Source: Candidatus Melainabacteria bacterium (GTDB taxonomy: Bacteria; Cyanobacteriota; Vampirovibrionia; Obscuribacterales; Obscuribacteraceae). From it: a DNA stretch of 64,000 nucleotides. This document shows positions 26,168 to 35,135 of this stretch, one piece after another. Each line of letters begins with the position of its first letter. Position 1 is the first letter of the stretch. The stretch lies in NCBI GenBank assembly GCA_003963305.1, contig RXJR01000006.1, positions 182,868-246,867 of the forward strand, in the 5' to 3' direction. A program made the translations under genes and the position numbers. The notes beneath the pieces are model-generated. The model saw nothing but the letters and a program-made list of their open reading frames with translations. It was not told the DNA's origin and made no database searches.

Positions 26168-27139
26168 TCAACTGTTACTCAACTCGCGAATCACCTCGGC
26201 AATACCGACGACAACTCGCGCAAGGCTGTCATAATCGACCTTATCGGGAGTGTCTTCTTTGGTGTGATAATGAGGATAACGATAAAAAGCTGTATCCGTA
26301 ATCATCAATGCGGGATAGTCATACTTCCAGAAGGCAGCATGATCTGAGTAGGCAACGCCGCGAATTGACTCGGGCACAGCCACTTTCTCACAAGGAAAGT
26401 GCGTCGCTTTTCGGAAAAGTTTCGTAAAACGATTGAGCAATCTTCGCGACTTCATGTTTGACACGAAGGCGATGAAATCACCTTGCTTCGGATAAACAAG
26501 TCCAAAAACATCATGGGGGAATGACTGGCTGCCTGGAGCGTCCGAATAGTATCCCATCGTCTCCATCGACAACATGGCAATAACCTTTTCAGCACGCTCG
26601 TGGCAAACGTTGGCGTATTGCTGAGCGCCCCAGTCATCGGTTCCGAAAAACGGTGGCTCCTCATTAGTAAAAGCAATAAACCGGATTGTTCGCTTGGACT
26701 CGAACTTAGCCAGCAACCGCGCCAGCTCTAACAAAGCCCCGACACCACTGCCATTGTCATTCGCAGCTGGGCAATCATAGACTGAGTCGTAGTGAGCCCC
26801 GAGAATAATGATCTCTTGAGGTTTCTCCGTGCCTTTCAACTCAGCGATGATGTTACGCGTACAAACTTTGTTCAGCACAGTCGTAGTGGCGTCACCACTG
26901 CCGCCAACAGACGTGGAAACATGCGCCATGAAATCTTGTTGGCTGCGGTTGTAATTAAACTCAGCCAGGCACTGCTCGATATACTGTGCAGCTTTCTCCA
27001 AGCCATCGGGATTGCTAGTTAAGCTGCGAGCTCCAATAATTCCTGCCAGCATCAAAATATGGGCACGCAGTTTCGCGCTGACCAGATTTTCTGATGTGCT
27101 CAACGGAGCCAGGGATTCACGACGAGATTTCTGAGCCAT
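26168..27139 (-). CDS. M28-family zinc aminopeptidase
   Basis: 323 residues from the ATG at 27139. Two zinc ions are bound in this family. Motifs: [20 protein letters not shown] (His and bridging Asp), NEEPPFFG (catalytic Glu), [14 protein letters not shown] and [15 protein letters not shown] (final His). No signal peptide is visible, so a cytoplasmic aminopeptidase is likely, though many relatives are secreted. The start overlaps the RidA gene end by 23 bases, giving tight coupling. Confidence 0.9.
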   Translation of the reverse strand: MAQKSRRESLAPLSTSENLVSAKLRAHILMLAGIIGARSLTSNPDGLEKAAQYIEQCLAEFNYNRSQQDFMAHVSTSVGGSGDATTTVLNKVCTRNIIAELKGTEKPQEIIILGAHYDSVYDCPAANDNGSGVGALLELARLLAKFESKRTIRFIAFTNEEPPFFGTDDWGAQQYANVCHERAEKVIAMLSMETMGYYSDAPGSQSFPHDVFGLVYPKQGDFIAFVSNMKSRRLLNRFTKLFRKATHFPCEKVAVPESIRGVAYSDHAAFWKYDYPALMITDTAFYRYPHYHTKEDTPDKVDYDSLARVVVGIAEVIRELSNS

Positions 27140-27521
27140 TAGCGATTGCCTCTGCTTCAATTTCGACCAACATATCCGGCGAAATCAGTTTTGCTACCTC
27201 GACCATCGAAGTAGCAGGACGAATTTCACGAAAGAACTCTCCATGCGCTTTTCCAACTTCCTCCCAATGGGAAATATTGGTTACATAAATCCGCGTTCTG
27301 ACGACATCCGACATACTGCCACCAAGGGCGGTGAGAGCAGATTGAATGTTTTTTAGAATTTGAACAGTTTGGGCATAGGAATCGCCGACGCCGACTATTT
27401 TTCCATCAGAATCAGTAGCAGTGGTTCCTGATACATGTATGGTATTACCCACGCGAACAGCTCTGGAATAGCCCACAATAGGCTCCCACTTAGTGCCGGT
27501 TGAATGATTCTGCCGCTTCAT
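27117..27521 (-). CDS. RidA/YjgF/YER057c-family protein
   Basis: 134 residues from the ATG at 27521; a TTG 36 bases upstream is less likely. RidA proteins hydrolyse reactive enamine/imine intermediates. Seen: [17 protein letters not shown], the conserved Gln/Asn region [30 protein letters not shown], and the late [12 protein letters not shown]. The canonical Arg of ..R.(Y/V) is present. It is first in a run RidA, M28 peptidase, GlcG-like, all on the minus strand. Confidence 0.9.
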   Translation of the reverse strand: MKRQNHSTGTKWEPIVGYSRAVRVGNTIHVSGTTATDSDGKIVGVGDSYAQTVQILKNIQSALTALGGSMSDVVRTRIYVTNISHWEEVGKAHGEFFREIRPATSMVEVAKLISPDMLVEIEAEAIANGSEISS

Positions 27522-27667
27522 TTGCACGTCTTCTCTTGTAGCTCCTGGTGGAGTCAATCCCCATGACCAGATTCAAGTCAATGGGGTCACCGCAACAGAT
27601 TATAGTTGTCCGGAGCGGGCAAAGTCTGACAGTAAAGATTTCGGTATCGATTTCGCAAAAGTGCTTA

Positions 27668-28111
27668 CTATTTCTTGCGTCCGATCTGAGCGACAGCAGC
27701 CGCGGCGAGACCGCCCAGGATATAGAGACCAACTGTCGTTACGGCAGTAGACCTGGTTCGCTTTGTCAGAAGAGCAGCGTCTTTGCCCAGACCGACTTTC
27801 TCCGGCATGGTCACCACGCCTACACCAGCCATTAGACCAACATTCACACCCTTGAACCATGCACCGAACCCGGGTTTCGCCCCGACGCCACTATACATAA
27901 GGGTGTTCGAAACAATATCAGTGACCAGAGCATATTTCTTCAATGTGGAACCTGATGGTGGCTCCAGCCCAAACGCCGTCATCACTTTGGAAACGCCGCG
28001 CATGCCCAATATATCCAATCGCGGTGCTTCCGGCTGCGATTTGCGCACCAATTCATGAGCTACAGTCAGCACACAGGCTCCAGCTAATCCATTAATCAAG
28101 GCTCTGATCAT
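27668..28111 (-). CDS. membrane protein of unknown function
   Basis: 147 residues with hydrophobic Gly/Ala-rich segments at about 4-18, 65-105 and 125-143. Phrases: INGLAGACVLTVAHELVRK, SNTLMYSGVGA, GLYILGGLAAAAVAQIGRKK. Ends in a basic tail, so the C-terminus is probably cytoplasmic. I recognise no family. It starts 214 bases beyond the transporter gene end, on the same strand. Confidence 0.65.
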   Translation of the reverse strand: MIRALINGLAGACVLTVAHELVRKSQPEAPRLDILGMRGVSKVMTAFGLEPPSGSTLKKYALVTDIVSNTLMYSGVGAKPGFGAWFKGVNVGLMAGVGVVTMPEKVGLGKDAALLTKRTRSTAVTTVGLYILGGLAAAAVAQIGRKK

Positions 28112-28325
28112 GTTTTTAATTCCAATTTGGGTTTCTATTGAGTGTATTTCTCATCCAGACGAGAGATAAGAGTGAAAGTTTCACTGATCCATGTAAACGA
28201 GATGCACGTGGAAGTCCTGACAGTTGTAGACAACATCGCTTGACTATTCCGCCCGCCTCGCCCTCTATATTACGCTGTTTTGACAGGTCAAGATTCAAGC
28301 CCTATAGAATTGAATTAGTCACGAT

Positions 28326-29615
28326 TCACCGAAAGATCATTAAAGAAACCCATAACGCTGCAGATGATACTAAAAGCAATACCGGAGTAATAAACAACCC
28401 GATTTTAAAGAATGCGAAAGCGCTCAGATGCGCCCCTTTCTTTCGCGCCGTTGAGATCACCAGCATGGTAGCAAGAGAGCCGGCCACAGTCAGATTAGGA
28501 CCGAGGTTGCAACCCAGCAGAGCACCATACTGAGCGGCTATAGGAGCATGCGAATGACCGAGAACAGAAATTGCCAGCAGTGCCATAGGAATATTATTAA
28601 TGACGTTGCTGCCCAGGGCGGCACCAAAAGCGGTGACTAAAATTTGCATAAACGGATTGGTGCCAAGCGTATTCAACTGTGCTGCGGCAAATTCTGACAG
28701 ACCCAAATTCTCAACGCCTCGAATGACCACGAAAAGCCCAGCCACAAAAGGAAAGAGCGACCAGGGAATATCTTTCGACAATATCGAAAAATCAAGTTGT
28801 CTGCGAACTATTCCCACCGCGCCCAGCAACACACACCCCAAAGATGCAATCACATATGGTTGCACCCGAAAAATCGAGCCGGCAAAATAACCAATTAGAA
28901 CAAGCAGGAAAACAACTAAAGAAGCCCGGAAATATACGACATCTTTAACGGCTGACTTCGGGTCTGGAAGCTCACCCGCATCAAAAGCAGCAGGAAGATC
29001 CATTTTGAACACGAGCAACAACAGCAGATAATTCGTTAATAAAGCCACAATTTGAGGCAAAATCATCACAATTGAAAACCGTGCAAAGTCATAGTGAAAC
29101 GCACTCTGAAACAGCAAATTAGTTAGATTGCTGACCGGCAAAAGCAAAGAGCCTGTGTTCGATACAAAAACACAGGCAACCAGAAAAGCTGTCGATTTCA
29201 AATTCAAGTGTCGAACGAAAGACAGTACGACTGGTGTCAAAATTATGGCCGTTGTGTCCAACGAGAGCAGCGCTGTCGTAGCTCCACCGAGAAGGAAGAC
29301 ATTAAGGTAAAGCCTTGTGCCACTGCCTTTTGACATTCTTGTGGTGTGCAAAGCGGCCCACTCGAAAAATCCAGCTTTATCCAACAAACCGGAAAAAAGA
29401 CAAAGCGCCAGTAGAAAAACTAGAACGCTTGAACCGTCAGATATCGTTTGCACCGCCTGACTGACATTTTCCAGACCCAGTAAAAGCATGAGAGAACCGC
29501 CCAGCACAGTCGCCCACGACTCATCCATACCGCGCGGCTTCGTCAGCACCAGAACAAGCGTGAGAGCAAATACTGAGAGGGTTACGACCAGGTGAAGATT
29601 TGCCGGAATTACCAT
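28326..29615 (-). CDS. ArsB/NhaD-type ion transporter
   Basis: 429 residues from the ATG at 29615 (a GTG at 29636 is possible). About 11-12 membrane segments. The motif blocks LLSLDTTAIILTPVV and VFVSNTGSLLLPVSNLTNLL are those of arsenite-pump ArsB and related ion-transporter-superfamily carriers, and NVINNIPMALL appears again in the second half. The substrate could be arsenite, Na+ or a dicarboxylate. No arsenic regulator or reductase lies nearby, so I do not call it arsB. Confidence 0.82.
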   Translation of the reverse strand: MVIPANLHLVVTLSVFALTLVLVLTKPRGMDESWATVLGGSLMLLLGLENVSQAVQTISDGSSVLVFLLALCLFSGLLDKAGFFEWAALHTTRMSKGSGTRLYLNVFLLGGATTALLSLDTTAIILTPVVLSFVRHLNLKSTAFLVACVFVSNTGSLLLPVSNLTNLLFQSAFHYDFARFSIVMILPQIVALLTNYLLLLLVFKMDLPAAFDAGELPDPKSAVKDVVYFRASLVVFLLVLIGYFAGSIFRVQPYVIASLGCVLLGAVGIVRRQLDFSILSKDIPWSLFPFVAGLFVVIRGVENLGLSEFAAAQLNTLGTNPFMQILVTAFGAALGSNVINNIPMALLAISVLGHSHAPIAAQYGALLGCNLGPNLTVAGSLATMLVISTARKKGAHLSAFAFFKIGLFITPVLLLVSSAALWVSLMIFR

Positions 29616-29750
29616 TACAGCTCGCAAAATCTCCACAAAGTATCACCAAAGTACTGATGATACAAACTGATCCAAGATGTCACAGTAGGCGTCTCAATGG
29701 CGGCAGTTTATAGCGGTCTTTGCGATAATTGTTGAGATCGAAGGGAAACT

Positions 29751-30401
29751 ATGAACGAAATTCAGTACATTAACTGGTGGATTGGCGAGAACCGCACCAG
29801 AGAATCAAAAGATTTGAACATCGGCGGAATCACTGTACGCGTCAACAAGGACGTGTTCTCGCCGGATCCTGAGATGACTAACTCATCATTGATTCTGTTG
29901 AAAAGTCTGCCCGACCTGGAAGGCAAATCGGTGCTCGATATCGGCACAGGTTGCGGAGTGCTTGCCGTATATGCAGCGCTGAACGGTGCCTCGAGAGTTA
30001 CGGCGTTAGATATCGACCCGAACGCCATTGCCAACACGGCCGAAAACGTCGAGCGTCTCGGACTTCAAAATATCGTCGAAGTGGTGCAGGCGAATCTGTT
30101 CGACGGAGTGACAAAGCGCTACGACCTGATCGTCGCCAATTTGCCCATTTTGGGCGCAGTCTGGAACGACCTGACCGGTCCGGTCTCGAAAGTGTACGAA
30201 CGCTTCCTCAGTGAGTATGATCGTTATCTCGAGCATCCCAATGGACGAGTACTTATGGGCTTCGCTTCTTTCGGCGACCTCGATAGCATTCTCGGCATGA
30301 TCTCCGCCGCCCCATATTTAGTGTCAAAAAAATCTGAAACCAAATTTGGTGTGGAGTGGTTCGTCTTTGAATTCAGCGCCCTGCCTGACCAAGCCAACTG
30401 A
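29751..30401 (+). CDS. SAM-dependent methyltransferase (HemK/small-methyltransferase type)
   Basis: 216 residues, Rossmann methyltransferase. The SAM site is VLDIGTGCGVLAVYAAL (~61-77), the acidic end of strand 2 is ALDIDPNAI, and the NPPY-like catalytic motif is altered to NLPI (~130). NPPY-type motifs point to N-methylation of amide or base; the altered form leaves the target open. An N-terminal segment (FSPDPEMTNSS) resembles the PrmC-type loop. Divergent from the ArsB-like gene. Confidence 0.83.
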   Translation: MNEIQYINWWIGENRTRESKDLNIGGITVRVNKDVFSPDPEMTNSSLILLKSLPDLEGKSVLDIGTGCGVLAVYAALNGASRVTALDIDPNAIANTAENVERLGLQNIVEVVQANLFDGVTKRYDLIVANLPILGAVWNDLTGPVSKVYERFLSEYDRYLEHPNGRVLMGFASFGDLDSILGMISAAPYLVSKKSETKFGVEWFVFEFSALPDQAN

Positions 30402-30405
30402 CTCG

Positions 30406-30876
30406 TTAGAGTCCCTCTAAAAAACGCTCCTCGTAGATAGCACTGTATGCAAATTGACCTTCGACACATTTGTTCGGTTGCAGCCGCAACAAGGTCTTTC
30501 GAGCCCGTGATGACACATACGGGTTCTCGTCATCGCACAGTTTTTCCAGCAACTCACTGTCTATATTGTGATTCTCAGCCATGGAGTAGCGCACATCGGG
30601 AGACTCATCCTGGAGAAGGAAGCGCAAAACATCGATGGGTGTGCGGGGATTTTCGGAAACGGCGCAGCGCACATCAGAATCGAGATGCATCGCCAGCCTT
30701 ACGAGCGTGCGGACTTCAACGTTTCGATGCTCGGCGACACGCTCGAGAAGGAAAGCAGGAAGAACATCACAAAGCTCGTGCAGAACCTCACCCGTGGTAT
30801 TCGGGTTGTGCACGAGAGCCCACTGGATCTTGTTTGGAATAGCGGAAACAGGCTCGCCAGCAGAGTCTTTATTCAT
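30406..30876 (-). CDS. LRV-repeat (leucine-rich repeat variant) protein
   Basis: 156 residues built of about five ~24-residue repeats of the form (V/A)-(A/S)-E-(H/N)-x-N/R-(V/T)-x-x-x-(V/L)-L-x-x-L-x-x-D-x-(S/N)-x-x-V-R. LRV repeats form a HEAT-like right-handed solenoid used for protein binding; in some nitrogen-fixer proteins they go with an Fe-S cluster, but no Cys cluster is seen here. The final repeat (LCDDENPYVSSRARKTL) is nearly the same as that of the divergent paralog at 31257. Confidence 0.8.
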   Translation of the reverse strand: MNKDSAGEPVSAIPNKIQWALVHNPNTTGEVLHELCDVLPAFLLERVAEHRNVEVRTLVRLAMHLDSDVRCAVSENPRTPIDVLRFLLQDESPDVRYSMAENHNIDSELLEKLCDDENPYVSSRARKTLLRLQPNKCVEGQFAYSAIYEERFLEGL

Positions 30877-31256
30877 ATCATTATCTAACCCGTGAGAAAT
30901 GGGTAACAGAGCGGGTTCGCGGACTGACCCGTTTTACTAACATAGCTGAAATAGCGCGCAGCTGGAGTAGGGAAGACCCATAATCTTATAGAGGATCTCT
31001 TAGATGTACTCTTCATCAAGTGATTCGCCAGTAGTCCCTGAAAAGACGATTGGAAAGATGAGCTCCGTCGCCAAAATTGTTCGTAGGGACAAGTGGACGA
31101 TTAAAAACCGCCGCCACGCAGCCAAACAGGGAATTGCCTATACGGATTTATAGGCGTTCCTAACGGGATCAGCATTACATTTCGGTAATAATTGTTATAG
31201 ACCTGGCAAAGGCTCATTGCAGTTCTAGGCATTAATCTCGAGGCAGCACCTGTTGG
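30877..31256. other. region between divergent LRV paralogs
   Basis: 380 bases. It contains a likely small gene (31004-31153) and must hold the start regions of both LRV genes. An imperfect inverted phrase, ACCCGTGAGAAATGGGT, lies near 30889. Confidence 0.5.
31004..31153 (+). CDS. possible small basic protein, 49 residues
   Basis: ATG at 31004 with GAGG nine bases upstream; stop TAG at 31151-31153. The N-terminal third is Ser-rich and acidic-neutral, the rest strongly basic (IVRRDKWTIKNRRHAAKQG). No family recognised. It lies between two LRV paralogs in the orientation of the right-hand one. The good ribosome-binding site and biased composition are the only support. Confidence 0.4.
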   Translation: MYSSSSDSPVVPEKTIGKMSSVAKIVRRDKWTIKNRRHAAKQGIAYTDL

Positions 31257-31847
31257 ATGGTCCGACAAAGCGCTGAAGCCGGTATGACTGAAACAGAAGA
31301 GCAGGATTACGACCTATCATTCGCCTACTGTTTCCGTTGGGATAGCCCAGAGCAGCACATAAGGGAGGCATTGAAAGTTTTGTTGTTCAATAGCGTGGCA
31401 GAGAAACCTGCACTTAAGTCGGGCGAAAGAGATTCGAAGAAAGCCGTACAAGAAGAGGCGGCTCGAATTAGATGGTTGCTGGCAATAAATCCAAACACGC
31501 CCCCTCCGGTTCTTGAGCATCTGGCCAGGGACCAGTCTCCAGTCTTGCTCGAGCGCATCGCCGAAAACCCCCGTACGCACGTTACGACGCTGGCAAAGCT
31601 GTCGACCCACGGACATCCACAGGTTCGGGCGTCAGTGGCAGAGAATCCTACTCTATCTATAAAGACCATCTGGCGCCTGGCTAAAGACGAGAATCCAGAC
31701 GTGCGCCACAGACTGGCCGAGAGCTACACGATTCCGGTGGCTGTTCTGCGCGTGCTCTGCGAGGATGAAAACCCGTACGTGGCTTTCCGCGCCCAGCACA
31801 CAATGAAGCGCATCATGGCTGAGGTCGACCACCTGCGCACTGCCTGA
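31257..31847 (+). CDS. LRV-repeat protein, paralog of the divergent gene
   Basis: 196 residues; a start at the internal ATG (31284) is also possible. After an acidic N-terminus come LRV repeats from about residue 75: INPNTPPPVLEHLARDQSPVLLERIAENPRTHVTTLAKLS, then VRASVAENPTLSIKTIWRLAKDENPDVRHRLAESYTIPVAVLRVLCEDENPYVAFRAQ. Same repeat plan and same C-terminal block as the protein at 30406. Probably a solenoid that binds another protein. Confidence 0.8.
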   Translation: MVRQSAEAGMTETEEQDYDLSFAYCFRWDSPEQHIREALKVLLFNSVAEKPALKSGERDSKKAVQEEAARIRWLLAINPNTPPPVLEHLARDQSPVLLERIAENPRTHVTTLAKLSTHGHPQVRASVAENPTLSIKTIWRLAKDENPDVRHRLAESYTIPVAVLRVLCEDENPYVAFRAQHTMKRIMAEVDHLRTA

Positions 31848-31870
31848 TTAAATCGCCTGGGCATTTAATC
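31846..31870 (+). terminator. hairpin overlapping the LRV stop codon
   Basis: GATTAAAT (31846-31853) pairs exactly with ATTTAATC (31863-31870) around a 9-base loop. The first arm includes the last two bases of the TGA stop. The stem is AT-rich and the T-run weak, so termination is only possible. Confidence 0.4.
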
Positions 31871-31917
31871 AATAAGTCTTTGACGCGAGCGCAATTGATG
31901 CGGGGCTGCCTGCTCAA

Positions 31918-32736
31918 TCAAATATAGGTTTTGATGCGTGCTCGCAGCATGCGGTTTATTTCCGCCTGAATCTGCCCTTCAACGTACCGGGTATGCTGCC
32001 GTGCCGTGTCAACCAGAGCGTCCCGGTCGCCGCTTGTGTCTTCCCACGGTGTAGGTTTCAGCATCGTCATCTTCCATTTCACAGGCAGTGAGCCGAGATT
32101 GGCAGGAAAAGGAAACCACGGAAAAAATGGCGTGACAGGGAACGACGGCAGGCTGAGGAGCTTGGAGAGAGTTTCCACGTTTAAGAGCGTGGGAGAAGCT
32201 TCATCACAACCAATCGTAGCCACAGGGTAGATGGGCGCACCGGACTCGAAGGCGGGCAGTAAGCGCGACCAATCGAACTCTCGCACGCGGTATCGCTCCG
32301 AAAAGGGTTTGCCTGTGGCAGGCAGTCCTTCGGGAAATACAGCTACCAGCTCGCCTTTCGAGAAGAGATACTTCAAATTCGTCGACGACCAGGGCACGAA
32401 TCCAACTTGAAGCAGAAAGGCATGAACACGATCGTCTTCAATCCAGTCCATATCGGCTACAACAGTCAGACGTCTGGGACTCTCCTGACTCATCAATGCA
32501 TACATGAGCATGAAAGCGGGCCAGGGAATCAATCCGTTTGAATTACCTACAATGAGCGCTGGACCTTGCTTCGGAAGCAAGTCCAGACCTATAGACTGTA
32601 CCCGCCACCAATCTTTATAGAGGAAATGCAGGAACGGTTCTATGGCAGCAAGACGCCGCAAGTCGAACCCGAAGTGATTGTCGCAATGACGAGTATTCTT
32701 TATATAGTTGCGATAAGTCTGAACGAAATTCGGCAC
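31918..32736 (-). CDS. PlsC-like acyltransferase paralog with altered active-site motif
   Basis: 272 residues. Its whole length parallels the acyltransferase just upstream (32749-33633). Where the paralog has NHSGLLPLD, this one reads NSNGLIPWP: the catalytic His is Ser66 and the Asp is Pro. The FPEG substrate motif (FPEGLPATGKPFSERYR) is intact. It may be inactive as an acyltransferase and act as a regulator or partner, or bind lipid. It starts 12 bases after the paralog's stop, in one operon. Confidence 0.8.
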   Translation of the reverse strand: MPNFVQTYRNYIKNTRHCDNHFGFDLRRLAAIEPFLHFLYKDWWRVQSIGLDLLPKQGPALIVGNSNGLIPWPAFMLMYALMSQESPRRLTVVADMDWIEDDRVHAFLLQVGFVPWSSTNLKYLFSKGELVAVFPEGLPATGKPFSERYRVREFDWSRLLPAFESGAPIYPVATIGCDEASPTLLNVETLSKLLSLPSFPVTPFFPWFPFPANLGSLPVKWKMTMLKPTPWEDTSGDRDALVDTARQHTRYVEGQIQAEINRMLRARIKTYI

Positions 32737-32748
32737 GTTCTGCTCCTG

Positions 32749-33633
32749 CTACTGGGCGTCAGGCTCCCAACCGGTAAATAAAGACTTGCGCTCACGGAGA
32801 AGCTTGTTCAGATCGCGTTGAATATCGTACTGGATTTCGCGAGCGATCTTCAAAACGAGTTTTTTGTCGTTTGCCTTCTCCGGCGGATAACCGAGATCGA
32901 TCGGCTTGTGAATGTTGATCAACCAGTGCACAGGCAGTGGAATGAACATATTTGGAAAAGGCATCCACGGGAAAGTAGGCGTCACGGGGAAGAACGGCAT
33001 TTTCAGGAGTCGGCCGACAGCCTTCAAATTGACGAAATTTGGAAAAATCTCGTCACCACCTACAGTGGCAACAGGAATTATCGGCGTTTGCGTAGAGATG
33101 GCCAGTTGCACGAAACCGGGGTGGAAATCCAGCAATCGGTACCGCTCAGGAAAGGCTTTACCAACGCCTCTCAGCCCTTCGGGATAAACGCCAACCAACT
33201 CATCGCGGTCGAGAAGCTTCTTAGCATTCTCGAGAGTGGCACGAACTTGCCCTGTCTCCGAGATCCACTGTCCCATGCTTGGAATGGAGAAGAACCAGTC
33301 TGTAACCAGATAACGGATGCGTCTTGGCGACTGATGAGCATTACACATCGCCATTGTAATCATCGCGCCGTCGAGTGGCAGAAGACCAGAATGATTTCCA
33401 ATCAAAAGGGCTCGACCGTTCTCTGGAATGTTATCGATACCGCGACAATCAACCTTGAAGTAGTCTTCATAGCAGAAGCGAAAGATTGGTTCCCAGCGCG
33501 CAAAAGTCTCGAGCTTGAAGCCAAACTCGTCGTCGAGACCGTAGTAGCGACTGAAGTAGTCTGGATTTCTTTTCTCGAGCGCCTTGAGTGGGTCTACAAG
33601 ACCTAGCGTTTTAAGATTCGTCCAAGTAGCCAT
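32749..33633 (-). CDS. lysophospholipid/glycerolipid acyltransferase (PlsC superfamily)
   Basis: 294 residues. The family transfers acyl groups to glycerolipids at the membrane. Active-site block IGNHSGLLPLDGAM with His81 and Asp88, an unusual spacing for HX4D but common in the diacylglycerol-acyltransferase-like subgroup. The substrate motif is VYPEGLRGVGKAFPERYR (~150), followed by PIIPVATVGGDEIFP. No clear signal peptide. Its start overlaps the end of the small membrane-protein gene by 31 bases, and the degenerate paralog follows. Confidence 0.87.
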   Translation of the reverse strand: MATWTNLKTLGLVDPLKALEKRNPDYFSRYYGLDDEFGFKLETFARWEPIFRFCYEDYFKVDCRGIDNIPENGRALLIGNHSGLLPLDGAMITMAMCNAHQSPRRIRYLVTDWFFSIPSMGQWISETGQVRATLENAKKLLDRDELVGVYPEGLRGVGKAFPERYRLLDFHPGFVQLAISTQTPIIPVATVGGDEIFPNFVNLKAVGRLLKMPFFPVTPTFPWMPFPNMFIPLPVHWLINIHKPIDLGYPPEKANDKKLVLKIAREIQYDIQRDLNKLLRERKSLFTGWEPDAQ

Positions 33634-33788
33634 AGGAAGCCCAACACTCCTGGTCCGAATGAAAGAAAGAGCACAAATTTTTTCAGAGCCCCCTTAGCAA
33701 GAACGCGAAACTTCTCGCGTTTGCTTTCATGGCATTCTTCGCTCTCATCCGTAGTTGCGTCGTCAGTTGTAGTATCAAAATCTTGCAT
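33603..33788 (-). CDS. small single-span membrane protein
   Basis: 61 residues from the ATG at 33788, chosen for the AAGGAAG site upstream. The N-terminal 30 residues are acidic and polar (TTTDDATTDESEE). One membrane helix lies near the C-terminus (FVLFLSFGPGVLGFLWLLG), with a basic tail. It heads the acyltransferase operon and overlaps the next gene by 31 bases, so it may anchor or regulate those enzymes. Confidence 0.65.
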   Translation of the reverse strand: MQDFDTTTDDATTDESEECHESKREKFRVLAKGALKKFVLFLSFGPGVLGFLWLLGRILKR

Positions 33789-33994
33789 GCTTACACTTCC
33801 TTGTCGGTGGACAGGACTCCTCTTCGTCAACTGAGCCAGTTGAGCGCATATGAAGCACAGTATAGAGTGAACAGGACCTCGCTATCCACCTGCATAGAGG
33901 CTCTCCTTAAGAAACATTTACTGTTAACCAGGCGACCTCATTCCTGGCGGAGCGCTGGTGCGATAATGTGCGCGTTACCGGTTGGAGTTAAGAC

Positions 33995-34315
33995 ATGCAG
34001 CCCGATTTGAACAAAATGATGCAGGAAATGGCGAAAGCGCAGCAAGGAATGCTGAAAGTTCAGCAAGAACTTGCCAATGCGACTGTCGAAGGATCCGCCG
34101 GCGGTGGTGCTGTAACAGTCAAATGCAGCGGTTCTATGGAATTCAAAAGCGTCAAAATCAAGCCCGAAGCGGTCGACCCGAGCGACGTAGGTACACTTGA
34201 AGATTTAGTCTTGATGGCAATCAAAGACGCCTGCCTGAAAGCACAACAGCTGGGTGAGCAGAAGATGAAACCCGCCCTTGGCAACATTAAAATGCCACCA
34301 GGACTCGGTTTCTAA
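33995..34315 (+). CDS. ybaB: YbaB/EbfC nucleoid-associated protein
   Basis: 106 residues, the usual length. YbaB binds DNA as a dimer and is nearly always next to recR, as here. Seen: MQPDLNKMMQEMAKAQQGMLKVQQELAN, then VEGSAGGGAVTVKCSG and the closing MKPALG....PGL. GGAG precedes the ATG. A 20-bp tandem array separates it from recR. Confidence 0.95.
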   Translation: MQPDLNKMMQEMAKAQQGMLKVQQELANATVEGSAGGGAVTVKCSGSMEFKSVKIKPEAVDPSDVGTLEDLVLMAIKDACLKAQQLGEQKMKPALGNIKMPPGLGF

Positions 34316-34320
34316 AAAAA

Positions 34321-34432
34321 CTAGATTAGCGGACGTGGCGCTTGATGAGCGTACACGGCGCTAGATTAGCGGACATCGAACTCGATGAGCGGACGCGGCG
34401 CTTGATTAGCAGACATTGCGCTTGATTAGCAG
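34321..34432. repeat. 20-bp tandem repeat, 5.6 copies
   Basis: Units such as CTAGATTAGCGGACGTGGCG start at 34321, 34341, 34361, 34381, 34401 and (partial) 34421, with 2-8 differences each. The array begins 5 bases after the ybaB stop and lies between ybaB and recR. Confidence 0.88.
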
Positions 34433-34510
34433 CTTACCTCGCAGTTGAGTCGCGACGAGACACGTTTTTTAGATAAACTATGAGTAGGTTTATCAACTAA
34501 CTGGACTGGG

Positions 34511-35107
34511 ATGTTTTTCACTCCGCCGCTGGCAAAACTGATCGAAGAATTCCAGAAATTTCCCGGTGTCGGGCCAAAGTCTGCTCAACGCATGGCGTTC
34601 TATGTGCTCAACATGAACTACGACTCCGTGCAAAATCTGGCCTTTGCCATCACTGATGCGAAGGACAAAGTCAAAAATTGCAGTAAGTGCTTTCATCTCT
34701 CATCGAACGATCCATGCGAAATTTGCGTTAGCGATAAACGTGACCGCAGCAAAATATGCGTGGTCGCAGAGGCTCGGGATGTGATAGCGCTCGAACGAAC
34801 CCGTGAATATAAAGGCAGCTATCACGTGCTAACTGGCTTAATCTCACCACTAGATGGTAAAGGTCCTGAGCATCTGAGCATTCGAGAGTTAGTCAATCGT
34901 GTTCACGACGACAATGCCGAGGAAGTCATTCTTGCCATCAACCCCACTATCGAAGGGGATGCGACCGTTCTCTATCTAAACCACTTGCTGAAACCTCTGG
35001 GTACCAAAATCACCCGCATTGCCTTTGGATTGCCAGTTGGAGCCGATCTCGAATACGCAGACGACTCGACACTGTCTAAAGCCATGGAAGGTCGGCGAGA
35101 AGTATAA
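34511..35107 (+). CDS. recR: recombination protein RecR
   Basis: 198 residues, the standard length. RecR works with RecF/RecO to load RecA at gaps. Seen: the N-terminal helix-hairpin-helix FPGVGPKSAQRMAFYVL, the four-Cys zinc finger CSKCFHLSSNDPCEIC (~58-73), a Toprim domain starting ICVVAEARDVIALERT, and the closing IAFGLPVGADLEYADDSTL with a basic tail. Follows ybaB, the usual order. Confidence 0.97.
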   Translation: MFFTPPLAKLIEEFQKFPGVGPKSAQRMAFYVLNMNYDSVQNLAFAITDAKDKVKNCSKCFHLSSNDPCEICVSDKRDRSKICVVAEARDVIALERTREYKGSYHVLTGLISPLDGKGPEHLSIRELVNRVHDDNAEEVILAINPTIEGDATVLYLNHLLKPLGTKITRIAFGLPVGADLEYADDSTLSKAMEGRREV

Positions 35108-35135
35108 GCACCAAATACAATACCAGGCCAAAGTC

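Noticed and set aside
28116-28298. 60-codon minus-strand ORF upstream of the membrane-protein gene
   Set aside because: No plausible composition or ribosome-binding site; the region is more likely promoter or 3' untranslated DNA.
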